Assembly (NCBI GenBank): GCA_947566075.1
Contig: CANOIM010000001.1
Span: forward strand, 124,001-188,000
DNA: 64,000 nt
Reading direction: 5' to 3'
Source of the DNA: an uncultured Eggerthellaceae bacterium
Lineage (GTDB): Bacteria > Actinomycetota > Coriobacteriia > Coriobacteriales > Eggerthellaceae
Shown here: positions 1 through 8,951 of the stretch, in pieces
How positions within the stretch are numbered: the stretch's first letter is position 1
Layout: each line of letters opens with the position of its first letter
The notes under the pieces: model-generated
The model's database searches: none
What the model was told of the DNA's origin: nothing
The model's input: only the letters and a program-made list of their open reading frames with translations
Translations under genes and position numbers: made by a program

Positions 1-1132
1 CTTGGGACGCCTCGGTTGCGAGGTGCATCCCTCATCTGAGCCGGATGTGCTAGACGTGGTGGCACCCACCTTCCGCCCTGACCTGGAACGGGAGATAGAC
101 CTCTATGAAGAAGTGGTGCGTCTCTGGGGCATGGACCGCATCCCGCCTTCGCTGCCTGCGTCCCCTGACCGGGTTGGTGTGCGTGAGCACTCTGAGGTCG
201 TCCGCAGCATCCTCAATGACACGCTGCGGGCCAGCGGCATGAATGAGACCATGACCTATTCCTTCGCTGAACCCGGTGATGTGAAGTCCCTGCGCATGGA
301 CGGCCTTGACCTGGGGATGGCGGTAGAGCTGCTGAACCCGCTCAATGCTGACCAATCCGTCATGCGCCAGACCATCCTGCCGGGGCTCCTGCGGTCTGTG
401 GCCTACAATCAGCATCACGGCACGAAGCACATCCAGCTCTACGAGATAGGTACCGTGTTCTCTACGGCTGAGGGGCGCAAGAAGCCCAAGGAGCGCACGA
501 AGGTGGTAGGCGTCCTTGCAGGTGCCATGGGCGAAGACGGGTGGAACGAGAAGCGCTCGTCCTTCGATTTCTTCGATGGGAAGGGCATCGTAGAGAACGT
601 TGCCCGTGAGCTAGCATTGCCGAAGGTGCGCTTCAAGGAGCTCTCCGCTGAAGAGGCGCCCCAGCTCCAACCGGGCCGTGCTGCCCAAGTGCTCTCCGGG
701 GGCACGGTCATCGGCTGGGTGGGGGAGGTGCATCCCCTAGTGGTGGCTGCCTTCGATGCTGAAGCTCCTGTGGTCGCCTTCGAGCTGGACATGAGAGCCC
801 TTGAGAAGGCCTATCGTCCGGCCCGTGACTATGTGGATGTGCCTACGTTCCCAGCGGCGGAGATCGATCAGGCCTTCGTGGTGGATGAGGCCGTGACCGC
901 TGAGAAGATGAGCCAGGTCATGACCTCTGCGGGCGGCAAGCTCCTGGAAAGCGTGCGGCTGTTCGATGTGTATCGGGATGAGGAACGCGTGGGTGCGGGG
1001 AAGAAGTCCATGGCCTATCGGCTCACCTATCGCGCGCCCGAGCGCACGCTCACCTCTGAGGAAGTGGACAAGGCCCATGAGAAGCTGGTGAAGAAGGTCC
1101 AAGGGGCCACAGGCGCCGAAGTCCGCTCTTAA
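1..1132 (+). CDS. pheT: Phenylalanine--tRNA ligase beta subunit, C-terminal part (5' end outside window)
   Basis: This is the last 376 residues of the beta subunit, which with PheS charges tRNA-Phe in the cytoplasm. The visible part begins in the B5-like region (FRPDLEREIDLYEEVVRLWG), continues through the inactive synthetase-like core, and ends with a ferredoxin-fold anticodon-binding domain from about visible residue 285 (VPTFPAAEIDQAF onward). The reading frame is open to the left edge, so the true start lies before the window; the TTG at base 2 is not a start. The stop TAA is at 1130-1132 and a strong hairpin follows 14 bases later, so this gene ends its operon, presumably pheS-pheT. Confidence 0.96.
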   Translation, partial: LGRLGCEVHPSSEPDVLDVVAPTFRPDLEREIDLYEEVVRLWGMDRIPPSLPASPDRVGVREHSEVVRSILNDTLRASGMNETMTYSFAEPGDVKSLRMDGLDLGMAVELLNPLNADQSVMRQTILPGLLRSVAYNQHHGTKHIQLYEIGTVFSTAEGRKKPKERTKVVGVLAGAMGEDGWNEKRSSFDFFDGKGIVENVARELALPKVRFKELSAEEAPQLQPGRAAQVLSGGTVIGWVGEVHPLVVAAFDAEAPVVAFELDMRALEKAYRPARDYVDVPTFPAAEIDQAFVVDEAVTAEKMSQVMTSAGGKLLESVRLFDVYRDEERVGAGKKSMAYRLTYRAPERTLTSEEVDKAHEKLVKKVQGATGAEVRS

Positions 1133-1146
1133 CCTGAAAAAGTGTC

Positions 1147-1177
1147 AGAGGGGCCGCGATTTTCGCGGCCCCTCTGT
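1147..1177 (+). terminator. Strong hairpin after pheT
   Basis: A perfect 13-bp stem (AGAGGGGCCGCGA at 1147-1159 with TCGCGGCCCCTCT at 1163-1175) closes a TTT loop just after the pheT stop. The downstream sequence is only weakly T-rich (GTCGTTCG), so it is a hairpin terminator with a poor U-tract. Confidence 0.75.
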
Positions 1178-1897
1178 CGTTCGCTTCGCTCACTTATTCA
1201 CTCTCGCCTGCTCCGCAGGCTCTAACGTCGCAACCCCTTATCTGTATCGAATGAAGGGGAGGGTTCCGTTCAGAAGCTCCGCAGCCTTCTCTCCACCCTC
1301 CCCTTCATTCTTGGATACCTCTTCTCTGCAACAACTAAAAACCAGCCGCACTGCTGATGGAGCCCTCCGGGCCCGCATCATCACCGCGGGCGGCCGCTTA
1401 TCGCGGCCGCCAAGTGTAGGGATGCCCGAAGATCACGGGCATCCCTCATATATCACGCCATTCGGCGTGAGATCACGCGCTTCGCGCGCCTGGGGTGATG
1501 CCGCACCTGGGTGGATGGTGGGCGCTCTTGCGCCCAAGAATGTGCGCCGGGTGGTCCACCAACTCAGTTTGCTCTCTGCGGTGCTTAACTATCTGCCGCC
1601 GCTCCCACTTCCTTGCTCGCATCCTTGGGTCGCGGCGGCGAGATGATGAAGAGCATCCGTTCTTTCCATCATCTCGCCAAGTGAGGGATTTTGTCGGCGC
1701 TGCATAAGTAGCGCCATCTCAAAGGTACGATGCTCTTCCGTGCACCATAGCTTTTTGTCTTGGAAACTTGTAGTGCTGGTTCGATCTCATGCCTGAAGGG
1801 CTGAGATCAACCAGCCTTATCAGGTATGGGTCGGTCAAACATGCCGTGCGAAGAGAGACTGCATACAGAGTTGTTAGGGGATAGGTATGATCTTCGC
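1178..1897. repeat. Gene-free, hairpin-rich intergenic region with dispersed repeat copy A
   Basis: This 720-base gap has no convincing gene; the open frames inside lack ribosome-binding sites and recognisable protein character. It is packed with hairpins: GCCTGCTCCGCAGGC near 1206-1220, the block 1372-1526 that recurs at 38507-38662, a 12-bp stem 1637-1648/1667-1678, and a bulged 14-bp stem 1775-1789/1802-1815. A short upstream segment (CTCGCCTGCTCCGCAGGCTC with TAACGTCGCAAC) also recurs, slightly changed, at about 38288-38320. The arrangement suggests a dispersed structured repeat or RNA rather than decayed coding DNA. Confidence 0.7.
1372..1526. repeat. Dispersed structured repeat, copy A
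   Basis: This block of about 155 bases matches 38507-38662 over its whole length with scattered substitutions. Shared landmarks are AAGTGTAGGG, CATATATCACGCCATTC and GGCGTGAGATC. It folds into consecutive hairpins: GGCGGCCGC/GCGGCCGCC around TTATC, AGGGATGCCCG/CGGGCATCCCT, and TCACGCC/GGCGTGA around ATTC. In the second hairpin the A-T pair of this copy is a C-G pair in the other copy, a compensatory change. Confidence 0.8.
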
Positions 1898-2083
1898 TCA
1901 GGCTCTTTGGAAGACGAGGTCGATGACGAGCAGTTTGCCGGTGGGTCCTGACTTCACGGGAACGAATCCAGCATAAGTGTATCCCTTCTCAGCCCATTTC
2001 TTGATTATGGGGCGCCATCCTTCAAGTTCCGCATTCCAGGCAGGATTGTTCTCCATGTCCATAGTGACGAATTCCGTTTGCAT
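1898..2083 (-). CDS. Small DUF4177-like protein
   Basis: This 61-residue soluble protein has an ATG start preceded by a good site (AAAAAGGAGATGAACC). The core NAELEGWRPIIKKWAEKGYTY followed by a beta-rich end resembles DUF4177-type small proteins of unknown function; that family link is by eye only. It lies 24 bases downstream of the XRE-AbrB regulator on the same strand, so the two are probably co-transcribed. No catalytic or metal-binding motif is visible. The hairpin at 1775-1815 lies downstream but lacks a U-tract. Confidence 0.7.
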   Translation of the reverse strand: MQTEFVTMDMENNPAWNAELEGWRPIIKKWAEKGYTYAGFVPVKSGPTGKLLVIDLVFQRA

Positions 2084-2107
2084 GGTTCATCTCCTTTTTC
2101 AAGAACG

Positions 2108-2542
2108 TCAGTCAGATTCCCTCTCGTTCACGGCGCGCCCATAGGCCTCCAGGGCGGCAACAGCATCTTCTACGCGCTGAAGCGCTATGCCCTGAGATTC
2201 GTCTCCCAACATGAGCAGCTCACTTCCCCCGCGCAGTCTGAAGACCTCACGTGCCTTCTTCGGGATGACTACCTGTCCACGCTCACCCATGCGCACAATG
2301 CCGAACAGATGCAATCCGCGAGGCGGGATGGGATAGCCCGCTCTCTCCTCGTCATGATGAACGAGCGCATCTAGACTCACGTCGAAGAGCTCTGCGAGCT
2401 TGCAGGCATTGTCCAAGTCGGGAATGGCATCTCCTGACTCCCACTTGGCAACGGTCTGCCTGGCAACGCCCACCTTCAATGCAAGCTCTTCTTGTGTGAG
2501 CTCGTTCCTTGTCCTGAGCGAGAGGATATTCTGACCGATCAT
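2108..2542 (-). CDS. XRE-family regulator fused to an AbrB/SpoVT domain
   Basis: This 144-residue DNA-binding protein has an N-terminal helix-turn-helix of the XRE/Cro type (residues about 5-60; LTQEELALKVGVARQTVAKW is the recognition region). A swapped-hairpin AbrB/SpoVT-like segment follows (about 82-125; ERGQVVIPKKAREVFRLRGG). This fusion is typical of transition-state or autorepressing regulators. The 5' region at 2590-2690 carries three related 10-base motifs (CTTAAGGTGG, CTTGAGGTGA, CTTGAGGTTG) that could be its operators. The target is not shown by the sequence; self-regulation of this two-gene unit is the simplest inference. Confidence 0.88.
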   Translation of the reverse strand: MIGQNILSLRTRNELTQEELALKVGVARQTVAKWESGDAIPDLDNACKLAELFDVSLDALVHHDEERAGYPIPPRGLHLFGIVRMGERGQVVIPKKAREVFRLRGGSELLMLGDESQGIALQRVEDAVAALEAYGRAVNERESD

Positions 2543-2596
2543 GCCTTTCGTACCTCCGAGAAGATTCTATTGCTGCGATTCATGGATGACTACCAT

Positions 2597-2690
2597 CTTA
2601 AGGTGGAATATGTCCGTCAAATCTGTCAACTTGAGGTGACATGATGCTCTTCATTCCAAAATGCCCGTAGTCGCGTTTCGCTTGAGGTTG
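2597..2690. promoter_or_regulatory. Three related direct-repeat motifs between divergent genes
   Basis: CTTAAGGTGG (2597-2606), CTTGAGGTGA (2630-2639) and CTTGAGGTTG (2681-2690) share CTTRAGGT. They sit in the shared upstream region of the XRE-AbrB gene and the ene-reductase gene. The first is inside a near-palindrome centred on CTTAAG. They are candidate binding sites for the neighbouring regulator. Confidence 0.35.
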
Positions 2691-2742
2691 TTCGTAGCTG
2701 CGCTGATGCTCTTTCCCCTGCACTGAGCGTCAGTCGCTCTTC

Positions 2743-2748
2743 TATAAT
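2743..2748 (+). promoter_or_regulatory. Candidate -10 box for the ene-reductase gene
   Basis: A perfect TATAAT lies 63 bases before the ATG at 2811. No clear -35 box is seen at 16-18 bases upstream. Confidence 0.4.
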
Positions 2749-2810
2749 GGCAGGGAAACGCTCAAGCCCGCTGGAGGCAGCGCGTAAGGAAATAGGGCCA
2801 AGGAGGCATC

Positions 2811-4766
2811 ATGCGTCGTGACTATCCGAATCTCTGCAAGCCTCTATCCATCGGCGGCCTGACCTTCAGGAATCGTATGGCCTCGGCACCCATGGGAGCC
2901 ACGGACATCTTGGCAGACGGTACGCCCGGCCCGCGGACCTTGGGGTTCTATGAGGCGCGGGCGAAAGGCGGCGCTGCTTCGGTCACGGTGAGCGAACTGG
3001 TGGTGCATCCTGAGACGGATGGCTCCCAGATGCTGCACCTGTCCCTGTCAACCCCAGGGCAGTTGGGAGCGTTCGCCTATGTGGCTGATGCCATCAAACG
3101 TCACGGGGCCGTGGCCTCCATCGAACTGTCCCATTCCGGCCAGTACGCTGGCACCTACATGGTTGACAAGAAGGCTAAGGGTGAGCTTTGCCAATATGGG
3201 CCTAGTGATGGGGTGCGTCCGGATGGCCTGCCGGTGAAGGCGCTCACCGAAGAGCAGATAGCAGATATCGTAGAGGCCTATGGCAACGCCGCGGCCTTGG
3301 CGAAGCGGGCGGGCTTCCAGATGTGCATGGTGCACGCAGGGCACGGATGGCTCATCAACCAGTTCCTTTCTCCTTACTTCAACAAGCGCACTGACCGCTA
3401 CGGCGGCTCCCTTGAGAACCGCGTGCGCCTGGCCCGGGAGGTGCTTGCTGCCGTGCGGGCTGCTACGGGCCCGCGCTTCCCCATAGAGCTGCGCATGAGC
3501 GGATCGGAGCTCTTCCCGGGCGGCTATGACATAGAAGAGGGCTGCCGCATCGCCCAGGCCCTGGAAGACCTGGCGGACATCATCCATGTGTCTGCGGGCT
3601 CATATCAGTTCGGCTTCTCCATCACCCACCCTTCCATGTTCCGTGAGCATGGCTGCAACGCTCATCTGGCGGCGCGCATCAAGCAGGTGGTGAGCGTGCC
3701 GGTGGCAACCATCGGAGGATTGTCCGATCCCGCTCAGATGGAGCAGATCATCGCGTCGGGCAAGGCGGATGTGGTGGCCATGGCCCGCGGGCTTCTGGCT
3801 GACCCGCAGCTGCCGAACAAGGTCATGGCGAATAGGGGAGATGACGTGGTGAAGTGCGTGCGTTGCTTCACCTGTATGGCCGAGCGTCCCATCACCCAAA
3901 CGCGACGCTGTGCCGTGAACCCGCTCATCGGCCGGGAACTGGAAGGCCTTGAGGTAGCGTCAGCCAAGGCAGCCAAGCGCGTGCTGGTGGCAGGGGGCGG
4001 CATCGCGGGGATGAAAGCAGCCCATACAGCGGCCCTACGCGGCCATGATGTGACCCTTTGCGAAGCGGGGGACCGGTTAGGCGGCATCCTCAACACCGAA
4101 GAGGCGCTCCCCTTCAAGCACGATATGTATGAGCTGGCCCGCACCTATGAGCGGCTCTGCAAGGAAGCGGGCGTGCACATCATCTTGAATCAGACGGTGG
4201 ATGCCGGGTTCTGTGACGCATTCAAGCCCGATGCGCTCATCGTGGCCGTGGGCTCTGAGGAGCTTGATCTTCCTATGCCCGTGGTGGAGGACGCGTGGGT
4301 GATATCCATCGATGAGCTCTACCTTGAGGATGCTGACCCGGGGAATGATGTGGTGATCATCGGAGGTGGCCTCACGGGTTGCGAATGCGCGCTGCTCATG
4401 GCCCAGCAAGGGAGGCGTGCTTACCTCATAGAGATGGGGCCAGAATTGGCACCGGATGCGAACATCCGTCATCGGCCCATCCTCCTGGCAGAGCTAGAGG
4501 CAGCAGGGGTGGATGTGCTGACCGGTGCCCGGGCTGAGGTGGTTACCTTGAAGGGAGTGAAAGTGGTCCTGGCAGATGGGAGCGAGCGCATGGTGGGCGG
4601 CATCGGCTCATCGGTGGTGGCCGCCATCGGCCGCAGGAGCCGGAGCGCCGCCGTTGATGCGCTGCGAGATGGCGCTCCCTTCGTGCGGGTGGTGGGGGAT
4701 GCCTTGCGCCCGGCCAACATCACCTTCGCCATCTATGAGGCCTACCACGCTGCCTTGGACATCTGA
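2811..4766 (+). CDS. NADH:flavin oxidoreductase / 2-enoate reductase-type ene-reductase (BaiCD/FadH-like)
   Basis: This 651-residue enzyme has the architecture of 2,4-dienoyl-CoA reductase, 2-enoate reductase and BaiCD. An old-yellow-enzyme FMN barrel covers residues 1 to about 345, with HAGHGWLINQFLSP near 175-188. A [4Fe-4S] site follows (CVRCFTC near 350-356 and a further Cys at RRCAVNP). Two dinucleotide-binding folds follow (VLVAGGGIAGMKAA near 390 and VVIIGGGLTGCECA near 514) for FAD and NAD(P)H. The likely reaction is reduction of an activated C=C bond in an anaerobe; the substrate (unsaturated acid, acyl-CoA or steroid) cannot be told. The start is well supported by AAGGAGGCATC before the ATG. 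Confidence 0.93.
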   Translation: MRRDYPNLCKPLSIGGLTFRNRMASAPMGATDILADGTPGPRTLGFYEARAKGGAASVTVSELVVHPETDGSQMLHLSLSTPGQLGAFAYVADAIKRHGAVASIELSHSGQYAGTYMVDKKAKGELCQYGPSDGVRPDGLPVKALTEEQIADIVEAYGNAAALAKRAGFQMCMVHAGHGWLINQFLSPYFNKRTDRYGGSLENRVRLAREVLAAVRAATGPRFPIELRMSGSELFPGGYDIEEGCRIAQALEDLADIIHVSAGSYQFGFSITHPSMFREHGCNAHLAARIKQVVSVPVATIGGLSDPAQMEQIIASGKADVVAMARGLLADPQLPNKVMANRGDDVVKCVRCFTCMAERPITQTRRCAVNPLIGRELEGLEVASAKAAKRVLVAGGGIAGMKAAHTAALRGHDVTLCEAGDRLGGILNTEEALPFKHDMYELARTYERLCKEAGVHIILNQTVDAGFCDAFKPDALIVAVGSEELDLPMPVVEDAWVISIDELYLEDADPGNDVVIIGGGLTGCECALLMAQQGRRAYLIEMGPELAPDANIRHRPILLAELEAAGVDVLTGARAEVVTLKGVKVVLADGSERMVGGIGSSVVAAIGRRSRSAAVDALRDGAPFVRVVGDALRPANITFAIYEAYHAALDI

Positions 4767-4784
4767 GGCGGGATGAGAAGGGAC

Positions 4785-4899
4785 GGGGACGGGACAACGG
4801 GGACGTAGGCTATTGTCCTGTTCTCCGACAGCGGTAACTGAGCTGGCAAGTCTCTTGGGAAAACAGGACAATAGCCTACGTCCCCGTTGTCCCGTCCCC
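4785..4899. terminator. Perfect 38-bp inverted repeat between convergent genes
   Basis: The arms at 4785-4822 and 4862-4899 are perfect reverse complements around a 39-base loop. The arm contains GGGACGGGACAACGGGGACG and then TAGGCTATTGTCC. It lies between the stop codons of two convergent genes, so it can act as a bidirectional terminator, although it has no U-tract. The G/C/A pattern suggests a dispersed genomic element rather than a simple terminator. Confidence 0.75.
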
Positions 4900-4928
4900 T
4901 ATGGTCAGCGGGCCCTTTCGAACGGCTG

Positions 4929-5744
4929 CTAGATGGCCAACGTGAGGCCGTCCATGGCGGGCAGCACACGTCCCTTGAACTGCTCAAGCCACGCTGTCAG
5001 CTCAGCCATGGTGATGGGCTCATCGTAGTGCAGGCACATATGGGTGAGGTAGATCCTCCCCGCATCCAGGCTCAAGCCCTCTTCGATGCATTCCTGCACC
5101 GAATGGTGGGCATCGGGGTTCCAGTTGCGCTTCCAGAAGGTGGCATCCATGGCCAGGATATCCACGCCGCGGATGGCATCAGCCGTGTCCGCGGGCAGCG
5201 GACCGGTATCTGAGGCATAGAACAGGCGTGTGGAAGGCGTCTCTATCAGGTATCCGTAGGTGCCTGGGGCGTGGGTGACGGGCAGGGGCGTGTAGCGGAC
5301 GCCATCGAACTCCAGCGCTTCGAAGGGGGCCAGGTCATGGAAGGCTAAGCAGTAGTCCATGTAATGGAATTCGGTCAGGATCCCTTCGCGGGCAGCGGGG
5401 GAGGCGTAGACGGGAAGGGGTTCGCCTCCGCGCTTCAAGGCCACCAGGTACTCGTATTCCCCCAGGCCCCCTATGTGGTCATAGTGGCAATGGGTGAACA
5501 GCACCTCATCCACATGGCGCACCCCTTCGCGAAGCAGCTGATGGCGGGCGTCAGGGGGGGTATCTATCACCAGGGTAGGGGTCTGGGCCTCAGACAGCCC
5601 TGACCGGCACACCATCACGCCGCAATCCCCGCGGGCAAGGCTTGGATCCTCCCGGGCCTCAGTGCAGGCAGGGCAATCGCAGAAGAAGGAAGGCACGCCA
5701 CAGCCTGCTGCCGTGCCCATGAATGTGAACAGATGGTCTGCCAT
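4929..5744 (-). CDS. MBL-fold metallohydrolase, PhnP-like
   Basis: This 271-residue cytosolic hydrolase has the metallo-beta-lactamase signature HCHYDH (residues 85-90) and downstream histidines (THAPGTYG, THMCLHYDE). The early cysteine cluster FFCDCPAC (about 20-27) is typical of PhnP and its relatives, which cleave phosphoribosyl 1,2-cyclic phosphate or other phosphodiesters. No phn operon is nearby, so a general phosphodiesterase role is as likely as phosphonate breakdown. The ATG at 5744 has AGGAGG five bases upstream; the in-frame GTG at 5750 overlaps that site and is unlikely. Confidence 0.88.
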   Translation of the reverse strand: MADHLFTFMGTAAGCGVPSFFCDCPACTEAREDPSLARGDCGVMVCRSGLSEAQTPTLVIDTPPDARHQLLREGVRHVDEVLFTHCHYDHIGGLGEYEYLVALKRGGEPLPVYASPAAREGILTEFHYMDYCLAFHDLAPFEALEFDGVRYTPLPVTHAPGTYGYLIETPSTRLFYASDTGPLPADTADAIRGVDILAMDATFWKRNWNPDAHHSVQECIEEGLSLDAGRIYLTHMCLHYDEPITMAELTAWLEQFKGRVLPAMDGLTLAI

Positions 5745-5829
5745 CGGCACCTCCTAGGATATCCATAGCCGCTTGCCGTCTTCAGCGAAACGCGCTTGTG
5801 TGCCACTCCCGATTATACGGCTGAGTGGG

Positions 5830-5835
5830 TATAAT
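5830..5835 (+). promoter_or_regulatory. Candidate -10 box for the molybdoenzyme operon
   Basis: TATAAT lies 74 bases upstream of the ATG at 5910. No good -35 box is visible. Confidence 0.35.
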
Positions 5836-5909
5836 CCAGGGGCACAGGGGGAAGCCTGTCCATTCGCGCGCCTGCGCGAAGGCTTTAAGAGAAGTAGAGA
5901 GGAAGGTTT

Positions 5910-8900
5910 ATGGCGGAGATCGATATCCACGCAGAGGGAGTCGAGATGGTGAAGTCGCTTTGCTACTTCTGCCATGCGAACTGCGGTGTCCTTGCCTACG
6001 TCAAGGATGGGGATGTGATCAAGATCGAAGGCGATCCTGATTATTCCAGCCAAGGTGGCCTGTGCTGCCGCGGCACCAGCGCTCTTCTGCACGTGAATCA
6101 CCCGGCCCGCATCAACCATGCGCTCAAGCGCGTTGGTGAGAAGGGCGAGGGAAAATGGGAGCAGATCCCATACGATCAGGCGATCCAAGAGGTTGCCGAC
6201 AAGCTGAACCAGATCAAGCAGGAATCCGGTGCCGAATACGTGGCGTCAGCCGGTGGCACCACCCGCACCGATGACTGGGCGCGCAGGCGCTTCCTGAACC
6301 AGTTCGGCACGCCGAACGGGTTCCACAACGCGCTTCTGTGCTGGATCCCCACGTTCATGGCGGAGACCTGCGTAGCTGGCTGGTCACCCTTCGAGACTGA
6401 CTTGGGCGCTGCCCGCAGCCTGATCCTGTGGGGCATGAACCCGGCTGCCTCCACCCTGGGTGGCATGCATGGTTACACTGACCTCCAGATGAACGGCCTC
6501 AAGATCATCGTCGTGGATCCGCGCTACTCTGAGACGGCTTCTAAGGCTGACCTCTGGCTGCCCCTGCGTCCCGGTTCTGACGCGGCGCTGGCCTTGGCCA
6601 TCCTCCATACGCTCATCTACGAAGGTCTCTATGACGTTGATTTCGTCACCAAGTGGTGCGATGGCTTCGAAGAGCTCATGGGCCACATGGCTGAGTATTC
6701 GCCCGAATGGGCCTCTGAGATCACCTGGCTGGAGCCTGACCAGATCCGCAATGCCGCTCGCATGTACGCCATGAACAAGCCTGGCTGCATCCAGTGGGGC
6801 TGCACCTGGGACCAGAACGGCTCCACCTCCACCACAGCCAGCCATGCCCTGGCGCTCTGCCGCGCCATCACCGGCAATCTGGATGTGCCCGGTGGCGACG
6901 GCATGCCCGGCCCGGCTCTGAACTTCCTGACCGACGAAGAGATGGAAGCCAATGAGTGCCTGCCTGAGGAGATGAAGGCGAAGCAGATCGGCTCCAACAA
7001 GTTCAAGCTGACCAGCTGGCCTGGCTATCAGAAGATCTCTGACAACGCCATCCGCAAGTGGGGCAAGACCCTCCCCACCGAATGGTTCTGCGAGGCCCAT
7101 GGCCCCAGCGTGTTCAAGGCCATCCTCACCGGTGATCCCTACAAGGTGCGCGCTCTCATCTGCAACGCCACCAACCCGGTGAACTCCTATGGCGATGCGA
7201 AGATGGTCCTGGCAGCGCTCAAGGAAGTGGAGTTTTTGGTCACCGTTGATTACTGGATGACCCCCACGGCCCTGTTCTCTGACTACGTCTTCCCGGCCGC
7301 GGGCGCTCTGGAGCGTCCCACCATCATCACCCACTATGGCGCTACGGATTCCCTCATGGCTGGCCGCCGTGCCATCCAGCCCAAGTACGACCGTCACACT
7401 GACATGGTCTTCTGGCGCAAGCTGGGCCTGGCCTGCGGGCAGGATCCGGAGATGTGGCCGTGGGAGACGGAAGAAGAGGCCTATTGGCACATCATCGAGG
7501 GCATCGGGCTCCCCATCGAGAGCTACAATGACTTCGTTGACATGGTCCGCATGTACTATCCGCCGCTGCATCAGGTGAAGTACGAGCAGAACGGCGGTTT
7601 CTGGACTCCTTCCGGCAAGGTGGAGTGCAATTCCACCATCCTGCGTGAGCTGGGTTATTCTGGCATGCCCATCTACACCGGCATGGCGGAATCTGAGCTC
7701 ACCACTCCGGAAGTGGCAGCTGAATATCCCATCGTGCTCACCACCGGTGGCGGCTTCATGCCCTACCACCACTCTGAGCACTTCAACATGCAGGCCATTC
7801 GCTACCTCTATCCTGATCCGTACTTCTTCATCAATCCGCATCTGGCAGAGGATCTGGGCATCAGCCAAGGGGATTGGTGCTGGATCGAGACGCGCCGCGG
7901 CCGTATCAAGATGCGCGCCAGCGTTGAGCCCATCGTGGATCCGCGCGTTGTCATGTGCCCGCGCGGCTGGTGGTTCCCTGAGCGTGACGGCTCTGCTGAT
8001 CTGGACAACCCCTTCGGTTGCCTGGAGTCAAACGTCAACACGCTCACCTGCGTGGATGACCCTGACTGTGACCCCATGGGCGGTTCTTGGAACAACCGAG
8101 GCCTCATGTGCAAGGTCTACAAGTGCGGTGAGGTTGACAGCACCTTCACGGCAACGGATGCCCAGTGGTCCATCCCGGGCAACGCTGACACCCCGGGCAT
8201 CCACATGATGCCCTCCGAGATGAAGCTCTGCCGTGAGCCCATCCCCTTCGAAGAGCCCCAGCCTACCAAAGAGGTTCCGGAAGGCTATGTCTGGACGTGG
8301 CAGGATGACCAGCTCTATCAGAAGGGCACCGGCTTCCGTCTGGATGAGTCTGGCTGGCTGATCGATCCGAAGGACAAGGCCTACATAGATGCCTATACCG
8401 GCTGGCGCTACGATGCCAACCAGGACTGCCTGGTGGATGTGAGCTCCGGCAAGAAGTACACCATGGATCGCCAAGAGATCGTGGAAGTGGCTGGCATCCG
8501 CACCTATCCCGGTCAGGATGCTCCCTATGAGATCACGGGCCAGGCGCTGGTCTGGGACAAGGAGAAGGGCTACGCCACCTTCGAAGGGGCCAAGGGCGAA
8601 GGCAAGATCTTCAACCCTGACACCCAGTGGGTCATCGGCATCGAAGACAACGTCTACTACGATCAGCATCGCGGTTACGCCTATGATCCGAACGACAACT
8701 GCCTCGTTGATATGGAAACGGGTCTGCGCTACACCATGAACTACGAGCAGATCACGGGTAATGAGGAGCTGCCGGTGAACGAGGCTGCCATCGCTGCTGA
8801 AGAGAACACCGATGCGGCTGCTGCGGCTGAGACCCAGGTGGAGATGGACGCCGCTGCGGCTGAGGCTGCTGAGGCCGGAGATACCGCTTTGGCTCAAGAG

Positions 8901-8951
8901 CTGGCCGAGGCTTCTTCTGACCCGGCTGCGGCAGATGAGGAGGTCAAGTAA
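5910..8951 (+). CDS. Molybdopterin-dependent oxidoreductase catalytic subunit with a repeated aromatic C-terminal extension
   Basis: This 1013-residue protein of the DMSO-reductase superfamily carries a [4Fe-4S] site (C18, C21, C25 and the C52/C53 pair), the molybdopterin domains, and a C-terminal cofactor-binding segment (about 640-780). Cys144 (ALLCWIPT) falls where acetylene hydratase has its Mo/W-ligating Cys141. This places it near acetylene hydratase and the catechol dehydroxylases of gut Eggerthellaceae, but the substrate is unknown. There is no Tat signal, so it should act in the cytoplasm. Residues about 790-945 form an unusual extension of two 70-residue repeats (YTGWRYDANQDCLVD and HRGYAYDPNDNCLVD), followed by an Ala/Glu-rich tail. 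AGAGGAAGG precedes the ATG. The stop overlaps the next gene by one base. Confidence 0.93.
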   Translation: MAEIDIHAEGVEMVKSLCYFCHANCGVLAYVKDGDVIKIEGDPDYSSQGGLCCRGTSALLHVNHPARINHALKRVGEKGEGKWEQIPYDQAIQEVADKLNQIKQESGAEYVASAGGTTRTDDWARRRFLNQFGTPNGFHNALLCWIPTFMAETCVAGWSPFETDLGAARSLILWGMNPAASTLGGMHGYTDLQMNGLKIIVVDPRYSETASKADLWLPLRPGSDAALALAILHTLIYEGLYDVDFVTKWCDGFEELMGHMAEYSPEWASEITWLEPDQIRNAARMYAMNKPGCIQWGCTWDQNGSTSTTASHALALCRAITGNLDVPGGDGMPGPALNFLTDEEMEANECLPEEMKAKQIGSNKFKLTSWPGYQKISDNAIRKWGKTLPTEWFCEAHGPSVFKAILTGDPYKVRALICNATNPVNSYGDAKMVLAALKEVEFLVTVDYWMTPTALFSDYVFPAAGALERPTIITHYGATDSLMAGRRAIQPKYDRHTDMVFWRKLGLACGQDPEMWPWETEEEAYWHIIEGIGLPIESYNDFVDMVRMYYPPLHQVKYEQNGGFWTPSGKVECNSTILRELGYSGMPIYTGMAESELTTPEVAAEYPIVLTTGGGFMPYHHSEHFNMQAIRYLYPDPYFFINPHLAEDLGISQGDWCWIETRRGRIKMRASVEPIVDPRVVMCPRGWWFPERDGSADLDNPFGCLESNVNTLTCVDDPDCDPMGGSWNNRGLMCKVYKCGEVDSTFTATDAQWSIPGNADTPGIHMMPSEMKLCREPIPFEEPQPTKEVPEGYVWTWQDDQLYQKGTGFRLDESGWLIDPKDKAYIDAYTGWRYDANQDCLVDVSSGKKYTMDRQEIVEVAGIRTYPGQDAPYEITGQALVWDKEKGYATFEGAKGEGKIFNPDTQWVIGIEDNVYYDQHRGYAYDPNDNCLVDMETGLRYTMNYEQITGNEELPVNEAAIAAEENTDAAAAAETQVEMDAAAAEAAEAGDTALAQELAEASSDPAAADEEVK

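Noticed and set aside
1251..1646. Open frame of 131 codons in the repeat region after pheT
   Set aside because: It lies in hairpin-rich repeat DNA, has no ribosome-binding site or protein-like composition, and its counterpart region at 38.5 kb is not open in the same way.
6384..7868. 494-codon open frame on the minus strand
   Set aside because: It is antisense to the molybdoenzyme gene, which has clear motifs; such long shadows are usual in high-GC DNA.
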